64,000 nucleotides of DNA. It comes from Caulobacter vibrioides (GTDB lineage: Bacteria; Pseudomonadota; Alphaproteobacteria; Caulobacterales; Caulobacteraceae). Made by a program: the position numbers and the translations under genes. This document shows, piece by piece, positions 57,238 through 64,000 of this stretch. Below the pieces are notes generated by a model, which was not told where the DNA came from, searched no databases, and saw nothing but the letters and a program-made list of their open reading frames with translations. The DNA lies in contig NZ_CP023315.3 in the NCBI RefSeq assembly GCF_002310375.3, forward strand, positions 2,170,001 through 2,234,000. Direction: 5' to 3'. The stretch's first letter is position 1, and every line of letters starts with the position of its first letter.

Positions 57238-58920
57238 TCACCCGAACAAGGCGGCGTAAAGTTCGCGGGCGCTCACGGGTTTGGCGACACAGGCCGTCAT
57301 ACCCGCCTCGTTGCAGGCTGCGATCTCCTCGGCCGAGACCGCGCCGGTCACCGCAACCACGGGCGTCTGGCGATTGAGGCCCGCCGCGCGTAGCCGGCGC
57401 GTCGCCTCCAGACCGTCCATGCCCGGCATGCGCACATCCATCACAATCGCGTCGAACCGCTGGGTCTCGCACACCGCCAGAGCGCTCAGCGCATCCTCGG
57501 CGACATCGACGACGGCCCCGAACGCCTCGAGAATCCCCCGCAAGGTGCGCCGGTTGATGTCGTGGTCGTCGACCACCAGGATCCGCGGCGCATCCACACG
57601 CGCGACAAGGCCAATGCTCTCATCCGCTGCGGACTCAAGGGTCGTCGGCTCGGCGCCCGCCGGGGTCGGCAGGCGCAGGACGAACCGCGCGCCGCCCTCG
57701 GGCGCCGGGCTGGCGGCGAGCTCACCGCCCATAAGACGCGCAAGGTCACGACTGATCGCCAGGCCAAGACCGGTGCCGCCGAAGTTCCGCGCGGTCTCGC
57801 CTCCAAGCTGCTCATAGGGATCGAACAGCCGGGTGATCTGCGCCTCGGTGAGCCCTGGTCCGGTATCACGAACCTCGATCTCAACAGCCGACGCCGCACC
57901 GGCGACCGCTCGGACGTCGACGGTGACGCCGCCTTCCGTTGTGAACTTCACGGCGTTGCTGATCAGGTTGTTCAGCACCTGCCGCAGACGCATCGGATCG
58001 CCCCGCACCCAGCGCGGCAGCCGCTCGGCGTCGGTCAAGGTCAGGGTCAGCCCCTTGGCTTCAGCCGCCCCGCGCCAGAAATCGACGGTGTCGGAGACCT
58101 GAGCCCGCAGGTCGTGGTCCACCATCTCCACACCCATGCGGCCGGCCTCGATCTTCGACAGATCCAGCAGGTCGTTGAGCAGGGTGCGCATCATCCGCCC
58201 CGCATCGGCAATCAGACCAGCGCCGCCCGCGTCCAACTGTCCCGCGCCATTGACGATGGCATTGATCGGGGTTCGCAGTTCGTGGCTGACCATGGCGATC
58301 AGGGCCGAACGTGCGGCCACCTGGGCCTCGGCGGCGAGTCGGGCTTCCCGCTCGGCCTTCATCGTCCGGTGCGACCACAGGAAGGTCATGGCTATGGTCA
58401 GGCTGAACAGCCCGCCGCCGATCAGGAAGTACGGCAGGACCGGGTCATTGCGGCCGCCCGCAAGCAGAGGCGTGATGAAGAGATAGGCCACATGCGGCCC
58501 CGCGCCGCTGATGAACGCGACCATGCAGCCCTCGGCGCCCATCAGGGCGGTGAAGATCGAGGCCGACAAGAGCAGGATCGCCCCGGCGGCCCCGGCGGGC
58601 GTGCCCATCTCCCACAACGGCAGGGCCAGCCAGCCGAACACCGTGGCCAGGGCGACATCGGAAACGAGGTTGATCCAGACCCGGTCGGTCGGGTCAGCGG
58701 CGTTGATGAACCGCTTCAGCGCATAGAGCTCGCAGATCTGGACGCCGAGATAGGCGACCGACCAGACAAACAGGAACGGCATGCTCTTGAAGATCAGGGC
58801 CGTCACGCACAGGGTGACGATCACGAACAGACGCAGCGGAACCTGCTTGCGGCGCGACAACGCCGCCGGGCGATACTCCTCCGCCAGGTTTGTCCAGAAT
58901 GTCCGCAACACCGTTCCCAT
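57238..58920 (-). CDS. hybrid sensor histidine kinase with receiver domain
   Basis: About 560 residues. An N-terminal block of about six hydrophobic segments (about residues 30-180) forms an uncharacterised membrane sensor. Then come HisKA with the H-box MVSHELRTPINAI (about 240), HATPase_c with the NLISNAVKFT N-box, DTGPGL and GGTGLGLAIS, and a C-terminal receiver with acid pocket VVDDHD, phospho-Asp in VMDVRMPGMDG and Lys in CVAKPVS. I start at ATG 58920; an earlier TTG at 58968 has no better signal. No cognate regulator is adjacent. Confidence 0.92.
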   Translation of the reverse strand: MGTVLRTFWTNLAEEYRPAALSRRKQVPLRLFVIVTLCVTALIFKSMPFLFVWSVAYLGVQICELYALKRFINAADPTDRVWINLVSDVALATVFGWLALPLWEMGTPAGAAGAILLLSASIFTALMGAEGCMVAFISGAGPHVAYLFITPLLAGGRNDPVLPYFLIGGGLFSLTIAMTFLWSHRTMKAEREARLAAEAQVAARSALIAMVSHELRTPINAIVNGAGQLDAGGAGLIADAGRMMRTLLNDLLDLSKIEAGRMGVEMVDHDLRAQVSDTVDFWRGAAEAKGLTLTLTDAERLPRWVRGDPMRLRQVLNNLISNAVKFTTEGGVTVDVRAVAGAASAVEIEVRDTGPGLTEAQITRLFDPYEQLGGETARNFGGTGLGLAISRDLARLMGGELAASPAPEGGARFVLRLPTPAGAEPTTLESAADESIGLVARVDAPRILVVDDHDINRRTLRGILEAFGAVVDVAEDALSALAVCETQRFDAIVMDVRMPGMDGLEATRRLRAAGLNRQTPVVAVTGAVSAEEIAACNEAGMTACVAKPVSARELYAALFG

Positions 58921-59170
58921 CCGGACGCGCCACCCAGTCTGACCGACCCTAGACCGCGTTATGTTCAAGCGTGAGCGATCAAACCGCCCGAACGCGCTCT
59001 AACTCAGCGCCCCCGCGTGGCTGCATATCGACTTTAGATCAGTCCGTCCAAGCCAGACAGGCTTGAGAGCCCTGCGCACGGCGCGCAAGGCGTGTTCAGG
59101 TGCTGAAAACGCGCGATCGAGGCGCCAGCGGGACGCCTAGACCGCGAATTTGAGGCTCAACCAAGGACGA

Positions 59171-60340
59171 TCAATCGGGCTTCGGGGCGCGTCGCACCTC
59201 GACCACCCGCACGCGGGCGCCGTCCAGCACCAGCGCCAGCTCGCCCCGCTTGATCTTCAAGGCGTCGGAGCCGAACGCCTCGCGTCGCCAACCCACCAGG
59301 GCCGGCGTCGCGGCGTTGTCGTCGGCGGCGATCTTCTCCAGGTCCGAGACCGTGGCGATCAGCTTGGACGCCACGCCGGCTTCCTCCGCGCGCGCCTTGA
59401 GCAGAACCTTGAGAAGCTCGACCACGGCGCCCGCGTTCTGGGGCGGCGGCGGGCCGGGCTTGTCGACGACGGGGGCGTAACCCTCGGGATCGGCCAGAGC
59501 GTCCTTGATGGCGGCCAGAAGGTCCGGACCAAACTTGCTGCCACCGAACCCCTTGGGCACGCCGCGAAGGTTGTTCAGCGCCTCCAGGCTCCCCGGCGCC
59601 TGGGTGGCCAGTTCGTCGATCGCCTCGTCCTTCAGGATCCGGCCGCGCGGCTGATCGCGGTTCTGGGCGGTGCGCTCGCGCCACGCGGCGACGGCCTTGA
59701 ACACCGCCAGATACTTCGGCGCGGTCTTGCGCGGACGCAGGCGACGCCAGGCCTTTTCCGGATCGACGTCATAGGCGGCCGGGTCGGAGATGGCGGTCAT
59801 CTCCTCCTCCACCCACGCCAGGCGGCCCGATGTCTCCAGGCGCTCGCGCAGAATGGGGAACAGCTTGGCCAGGTGCGTGACGTCGGCCAGCGCGTAGCTG
59901 GTTTGAGCCTCGGTCAGCGGACGGCGCGCCCAGTCGGTGAAGCGGCTGGACTTGTCGATCTCAATCCGCAGCATCTGACGCACCAGGGCGTCATAGGCGA
60001 TCTGCTCGCCGAAGCCCGCCGCCATGCCCGCCACCTGGGTGTCGAACAGCGGCTTGGGCATCGCCTTCAGATTGTTGAAGATCTCGACGTCCTGGCGGGC
60101 GGCGTGGAACACCTTGAGGATGCGTTCGTCACGCATCACGGCCAGCAACGGCTCCAGATCGATCCCATCGGCCAGCGGGTCGATGACGGCTTCCTGGGTG
60201 GGGGACGCGACCTGGATCAGGCACAGCTTGGGCCAATAGGTCGTCTCGCGCATGAACTCGGTGTCCACGGCGACGAAAGGCTCGCCCGCAAGGCCATTAC
60301 AGAACGCCGCCAACTCGGCGGTGGTGGTGATCAGCTTCAT
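59171..60340 (-). CDS. rnd: ribonuclease D
   Basis: A 389-residue DEDDy 3'-5' exoribonuclease for tRNA and small RNA trimming. The acidic residues are in [11 protein letters not shown] (about residues 20-30), [12 protein letters not shown] (about 78) and the final Tyr/Asp in QTSYALADV (about 148). An HRDC domain follows near [10 protein letters not shown]. Ends in an Arg-rich tail. It diverges from purM with about 125 bases between. Confidence 0.95.
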   Translation of the reverse strand: MKLITTTAELAAFCNGLAGEPFVAVDTEFMRETTYWPKLCLIQVASPTQEAVIDPLADGIDLEPLLAVMRDERILKVFHAARQDVEIFNNLKAMPKPLFDTQVAGMAAGFGEQIAYDALVRQMLRIEIDKSSRFTDWARRPLTEAQTSYALADVTHLAKLFPILRERLETSGRLAWVEEEMTAISDPAAYDVDPEKAWRRLRPRKTAPKYLAVFKAVAAWRERTAQNRDQPRGRILKDEAIDELATQAPGSLEALNNLRGVPKGFGGSKFGPDLLAAIKDALADPEGYAPVVDKPGPPPPQNAGAVVELLKVLLKARAEEAGVASKLIATVSDLEKIAADDNAATPALVGWRREAFGSDALKIKRGELALVLDGARVRVVEVRRAPKPD

Positions 60341-60465
60341 CCGCTGCTAATAGCCTCGCGCACCCCCGAGTCTGCAAGCGTCAAGACGCGCCAAGCGTGG
60401 CCGGGAAGCAAATTTTCCGCGAGATCGGACGGCGTCATGGCCTTCCGACAGACCAGAGCGAGCGA

Positions 60466-61491
60466 ATGAGCGATCTGCCGAACGGCCTGACCTACGCCCA
60501 GGCGGGTGTCGATATCGATGCGGGCGCCGCCCTGGTGGACGCCATCAAGCCGCTGGCCAAGGCCACGCGCCGCCCCGGCGCGGAAGCCAGCCTGGGCGGT
60601 TTCGGCGCCCTCTTCGATCTGAAGGCCGCTGGTTACGACGACCCTCTGCTGGTCACCACCACGGACGGCGTCGGCACCAAGCTGCGCATCGCCATCGACA
60701 CGGGCATGCACGCCACGGTCGGCATCGACCTGGTGGCCATGTGCGTCAACGACCTCTTGGCCCAGGGCGCCGAGCCGCTGATGTTCCTGGACTATTTCGC
60801 GACCGGCAAGCTGGACGTCGAGACGGCCAAGAGCGTCGTCGCCGGCATCGCCGAGGGCTGCAAGATCTCGGGCTCGGCCCTGGTCGGCGGCGAGACCGCT
60901 GAAATGCCCGGCATGTACGCCGACGGCGAATACGACCTGGCCGGCTTCTCGGTCGGCGCGGTCGATCGCGCCGCGGTGCTGCCCAAGCTGGACCAGCAGC
61001 GCGCCGGCGACATCATCATCGGCCTGGGCTCGTCGGGTCCGCACTCGAACGGCTATTCGCTGGTGCGCCGCGTGGTCGAGCGCTCGGGCCTGGCCTGGGA
61101 CGCCCCCTGCCCCTTCGAAGCCGGCAAGACCCTGGCCGAGGCCCTGATGGCCCCGACCCGCATCTATGTGAAGTCGCTGTTGCCGCTGCTGAAGTCGGGC
61201 CGCGTCAAGGGCGGCGCCCACATCACCGGCGGCGGCCTCATCGAGAACCCGCCCCGCGCCATCGCCGAGGGCCTGGCCGCCGAGTTCGACTGGAACAGCT
61301 GGGCCATGCCGCCCGTGTTCGACTGGCTGGCCAAGACCGGCGGGATCACCGAGCACGAGATGCGCCGCACCTTCAACTGCGGCGTGGGCTTTATTCTCAT
61401 CGTGGCCCAAGCCGACGCCGAGCCGGTGCTGGCGGCCCTGCTCAACGCCGGCGAGGACGCCTTCATCTGCGGCCAGCTGGTCAAGGCTTAG
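60466..61491 (+). CDS. purM: phosphoribosylformylglycinamidine cyclo-ligase
   Basis: 341 residues, AIR synthetase, fifth step of purine synthesis. Conserved pieces: [56 protein letters not shown] and [14 protein letters not shown]. The start ATG at 60466 begins [14 protein letters not shown]; upstream frame has no support. An inverted repeat separates it from purN. Confidence 0.97.
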   Translation: MSDLPNGLTYAQAGVDIDAGAALVDAIKPLAKATRRPGAEASLGGFGALFDLKAAGYDDPLLVTTTDGVGTKLRIAIDTGMHATVGIDLVAMCVNDLLAQGAEPLMFLDYFATGKLDVETAKSVVAGIAEGCKISGSALVGGETAEMPGMYADGEYDLAGFSVGAVDRAAVLPKLDQQRAGDIIIGLGSSGPHSNGYSLVRRVVERSGLAWDAPCPFEAGKTLAEALMAPTRIYVKSLLPLLKSGRVKGGAHITGGGLIENPPRAIAEGLAAEFDWNSWAMPPVFDWLAKTGGITEHEMRRTFNCGVGFILIVAQADAEPVLAALLNAGEDAFICGQLVKA

Positions 61492-61494
61492 TCA

Positions 61495-61601
61495 CTGCGT
61501 CCTTCGAGGCGCGCTCAGGAGCGCGCACCTCAGGATGAGGACGTTTTTGCACTGAACCCCTCATCCTGAGGCGCCCGCACAGCGGGCCTCGAAGGACGCA
61601 G
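61495..61601. repeat. intergenic inverted repeat between purM and purN (family G)
   Basis: The outer arms CTGCGTCCTTCGAGGC (61495-61510) and GCCTCGAAGGACGCAG (61586-61601) are perfect. The inner arms CCTCAGGATGAGG (61528-61540) and CCTCATCCTGAGG (61559-61571) are perfect too. It begins three bases after the purM stop and ends 14 bases before the purN ATG. Confidence 0.9.
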
Positions 61602-61615
61602 GGCGGGAGCCGCTC

Positions 61616-62212
61616 ATGACCCAACGCACCAAAGTCGCCGTGCTGATCTCGGGCCGGGGCTCGAACATGGAAGCGCTTGTGGCCGCGTCGCGCGATGCCG
61701 GCTGTCCGTTCGAGATCGCTCTCGTGATGGCCAACAAGCCCGACGCCAAGGGCCTGGAGATCGCCGCCGCGGCCGGCGTCGAGGCGCTGTGCGTCGATCA
61801 GAAGCCGTTCAGCAAGGACCGCGAGGCCCATGAACGCGCCATCGACGCGGCCCTGCGCGCGCGGGCGATCGAGGTGATCGCCCTGGCCGGCTACATGCGG
61901 ATCCTCACCCCCTTCCTGGTCGACGCCTGGGAGGGCCGGATGCTCAACATCCACCCGTCCCTGCTGCCCGCCTATCCGGGTCTGGACACCCACGCTCGGG
62001 CCATCGCCGCCGGCGAGGTCGAGGCCGGCTGCACGGTCCATCTGGTCACGGCCGGTGTCGACGAGGGCCCGATCCTGGGCCAGGCCCGCGTGCCCATCCT
62101 GCCCGGCGACGACGAGCCCGCCCTGGCCGCCCGGGTGCTGGAGCAGGAACACAGGCTCTACGCCGACACCCTGGCGACCTTCTGTCGCGGCCTTTCCGCA
62201 GCACAAAACTAG
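61616..62212 (+). CDS. purN: phosphoribosylglycinamide formyltransferase
   Basis: A 198-residue, 10-formyl-THF-dependent GAR transformylase. VLISGRGSNMEALV binds the phosphate (about residues 9-22). The catalytic Asn-His-Asp set is in MLNIHPSLLPAYPGLDTHARA (about 105-125) and VTAGVDEGPILGQ. GGGAG six bases before the ATG lies just outside the repeat. It should be co-transcribed with purM. Confidence 0.96.
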   Translation: MTQRTKVAVLISGRGSNMEALVAASRDAGCPFEIALVMANKPDAKGLEIAAAAGVEALCVDQKPFSKDREAHERAIDAALRARAIEVIALAGYMRILTPFLVDAWEGRMLNIHPSLLPAYPGLDTHARAIAAGEVEAGCTVHLVTAGVDEGPILGQARVPILPGDDEPALAARVLEQEHRLYADTLATFCRGLSAAQN

Positions 62213-62275
62213 GGTTCACGCACGTTTACAACGCTGGGTCAGAGATTCGTCACAGTCGGTAACGATACTGGAGCC

Positions 62276-62893
62276 ATGGACGCTTTCCTGACTCAGACCT
62301 TCGCCCTTGCGGCCGACAACAGCGTGTTGGCGGGTCTGGTGCTGTTTGTGCTGACCCTGCTGGAAGCGCTGCTGGTGGTGGGCGTTCTGATCCCCATCGT
62401 CGGCGTGATGCTGGCCGCCGGCGCCCTTGTGGCCCAAGGCGTCATGCATCCAGTCGAGGCGGTGCTGTGGTGCAGCGCCGGCGCGGCGGTCGGTGACGCC
62501 CTGTCCTACCTGCTCGGCCACCGTCTGGGCGGCCGCCACGGCGCTCGGATGCTGTTCTCGGGCCGTCGGCGCCTGTTCGCCCGCGCCAAGCTCCTGGCGC
62601 GTCGCTACGGCACGGTGGCGATCATCGCCGCCCGCTATCTCGGCCCCGTCCGCCCGATGATCCCGATCCTGGCCGGCATGAGCCGCGCCCGCCCCTGGCG
62701 GTTCCATATCGCCAGCGCGCTGACCGCGCCGATCTGGGTCGTGTCGCTGATGGCCCCCGGCTACTTGGCCGTCGTCAATCTGCAGCGCCTGGATCTTGAT
62801 CCCGGCGTGGCCGGTCCGCTGGCCGTCGCGGCGCTGATCGTGGTCGCCACGGCCTGGATGGCCCTGCGCCGTCCTCGCACGGTCCTGGCCTAA
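62276..62893 (+). CDS. DedA/VTT-domain family membrane protein
   Basis: 205 residues with about five hydrophobic segments. The DedA pattern has LLEALLVVGVLIPIVGVMLAAG, AAVGDALSYLLGHRLGGRHG and the Arg-containing amphipathic part ARYLGPVRPMIPILAGMSR (about residues 122-140). Members of this family handle lipid scrambling or undecaprenyl phosphate recycling; which applies here is not clear. It starts 64 bases after purN and overlaps the convergent DUF1275 gene by four bases. Confidence 0.88.
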   Translation: MDAFLTQTFALAADNSVLAGLVLFVLTLLEALLVVGVLIPIVGVMLAAGALVAQGVMHPVEAVLWCSAGAAVGDALSYLLGHRLGGRHGARMLFSGRRRLFARAKLLARRYGTVAIIAARYLGPVRPMIPILAGMSRARPWRFHIASALTAPIWVVSLMAPGYLAVVNLQRLDLDPGVAGPLAVAALIVVATAWMALRRPRTVLA

Positions 62894-63531
62894 ACAGCCC
62901 TGTAGCGACGCTCGGCCCAGAGCGCGCCGCCCAGCACGATCGCGACCGCGAACCACAAGGCCGCAGCCCCGATCGTCAGATAGCTCAGCGCCCCCAGCGC
63001 CCCGCCCGCCGCCAGGCCGGTCCACAGCAGTGCATAACGCCACCAGTCGTTCGGCTCTCGGCCGACAATAGCGCCCGCGATACGTTGGCCCGCCTTGACC
63101 AGGGCGCCGGTCATGTAGGTCAGGCCCACGGCCACGTCGCCGTTCCGCTGAAAGACCGCGTTCTCCGCCCCCATGGCCATCGCCACCGCCGTGACCCCTG
63201 CTCGGTCATGACCGAGCGCCAGCAGGATCGCCCCGGCCGCCAGCAGCACCGCCTCAAGAACCAGCACGGGCGAGCGCCGCGTCTCGCCCAGCGCCCGGGC
63301 CGTCAGCGCGCCCAGCACCACGCCCGCCACGAACGCAGCGACCAGGCCGATGACCGTCAGCGCCGCCGCCCAGTGGCTGGTCGCCAGGGCCACGCCCAGG
63401 CGCGTCGAGTTGCCGCTCATGAACGAGACGAAGAAGCCGCCCAGCTTCAGAAAGCCGATCGCGTCGACATAGCCCGCCACGCCCGACAGCGTGACCGCCA
63501 GCGCCACCTCGCCGCGTCCGTAGTGCTGCAC
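62890..63531 (-). CDS. DUF1275 (YoaK-type) membrane protein
   Basis: About 213 residues with six hydrophobic helices. The family pattern LSGVAGYVDAIGFLKLGGFFVSFMSGNSTRLG is at the N-terminus, then VALATSHW, AVAMAMGAENAVFQRNGDV and VGLTYMTGALVKAGQRI. Transport or enzymatic role is unknown. The GTG at 63531, seven bases after GGAGG, is the best start. Confidence 0.85.
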   Translation of the reverse strand: MQHYGRGEVALAVTLSGVAGYVDAIGFLKLGGFFVSFMSGNSTRLGVALATSHWAAALTVIGLVAAFVAGVVLGALTARALGETRRSPVLVLEAVLLAAGAILLALGHDRAGVTAVAMAMGAENAVFQRNGDVAVGLTYMTGALVKAGQRIAGAIVGREPNDWWRYALLWTGLAAGGALGALSYLTIGAAALWFAVAIVLGGALWAERRYRAV

Positions 63532-63549
63532 GTCCCGGCCTCCGCACAA

Positions 63550-63581
63550 AAGAAAACGGCCGGATCGTCACCGATCCGGCC
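63550..63581 (-). terminator. ndk terminator
   Basis: A perfect 10-bp stem (63558-63567 with 63572-63581) and 4-nt loop, then GTTTTCTTTT on the minus strand. It lies 30 bases after the ndk stop and 19 bases upstream of the DUF1275 GTG. Confidence 0.88.
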
Positions 63582-63611
63582 GCTCTGCGTCATCAGAAAT
63601 GTCGACGGCGA

Positions 63612-64000
63612 TTAGCCGACGATTTCTTCTTCCGTGAAGAACTGGGCGATTTCGATGCCGGCGTTCTCCAGGCTGTCCGAGCCGTGGACCGAGTTTTCAC
63701 CGATCGACAGGGCGAACAGCTTGCGGATGGTGCCTTCGTCGGCGTTTTCCGGGTTCGTGGCGCCCATGACTTCACGGTACTTCAGGACGGCGTTGTCGCC
63801 CTGCAGCACTTGGACGACGACCGGCTCGGCGGTCATCTGGCCCACGAGTTCGCCGTAGAACGGACGCTCGGCGTGGACTTCGTAGAACTTCTTGGCTTGG
63901 GCTTCGGTCAGCTTCACGCGGCGCTGAGCGACGATGCGCAGGCCGGCGGCCTCGATCACAGCGTTGATGGCGCCGGTCAGGTTACGACGCGTGGCGTCCG
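63612..64000 (-). CDS. ndk: nucleoside diphosphate kinase, 5' end cut by the window
   Basis: The C-terminal 128 or so residues are present. The frame continues through the right edge as [20 protein letters not shown], so about ten N-terminal residues (including the start) are missing. The catalytic phospho-His is in [15 protein letters not shown]. It equilibrates NTP pools. Everything visible is intact. Confidence 0.96.
   Translation of the reverse strand, partial: DATRRNLTGAINAVIEAAGLRIVAQRRVKLTEAQAKKFYEVHAERPFYGELVGQMTAEPVVVQVLQGDNAVLKYREVMGATNPENADEGTIRKLFALSIGENSVHGSDSLENAGIEIAQFFTEEEIVG

Overview
The window is alphaproteobacterial chromosome, almost certainly from a Caulobacter close to C. 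crescentus/vibrioides or C. segnis. The reasons are very high GC with strong third-position bias, a complete type I NADH dehydrogenase operon with interleaved small genes, and the hup-lon-clpX-cicA-clpP-tig order, in which the HAD phosphatase gene cicA sits between clpX and clpP. The hdaA-ppk-ppx group and promoters matching the Caulobacter housekeeping consensus (TTGACGS, GCTANAWC) agree. No rRNA, phage, transposase or CRISPR was seen.

Layout. Positions 59-5205 (minus) hold the genes that commonly follow nuoN in alphaproteobacteria: birA, coaX, RNase J, a radical SAM protein, methylmalonyl-CoA epimerase and a DUF1467 protein. Positions 5207-21360 (minus) hold all fourteen nuo genes in the order A-B-C-D-E-F-G-H-I-J-K-L-M-N as transcribed. 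Six small non-nuo genes are interspersed, and a housekeeping promoter and an 18-bp palindrome lie upstream of nuoA. Two identical tRNA-Asp genes follow, then a luciferase-like monooxygenase, a glycosyltransferase and tRNA-Val. Positions 24491-32220 are the proteostasis cluster: hup, lon, clpX, cicA (opposite strand), clpP and tig. tRNA-Leu, an NAD(P)HX repair enzyme, a histidine phosphatase and a thiolase-like protein lead to glnB-glnA, which has a sigma-54 type promoter. A TonB-dependent receptor, a Tat-exported monooxygenase-fold protein and a tandem pair of amidohydrolase-fold proteins follow; the second of that pair has lost its metal ligands.

Positions 44083-51120 form the accessory zone. 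It contains parE, an EcsC-family gene and many long imperfect inverted repeats of at least five families. It also contains one AT-rich gene (48706-50163, DUF5677-like) whose base composition differs from everything around it. This is the best candidate for a recently acquired system, though its function is unknown. The zone may also be a rearrangement junction: from memory of C. crescentus locus numbering, parE and hdaA are well separated there, on either side of the terminus.

From 50287 the sequence is housekeeping again: hdaA (regulatory inactivation of DnaA), ppk1, a small lipoprotein and ppx (polyphosphate turnover), a small anchored protein, a serine hydrolase, a hybrid histidine kinase, rnd, purM-purN (with an inverted repeat between them), a DedA protein, a DUF1275 protein and ndk. 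ndk runs off the right edge.
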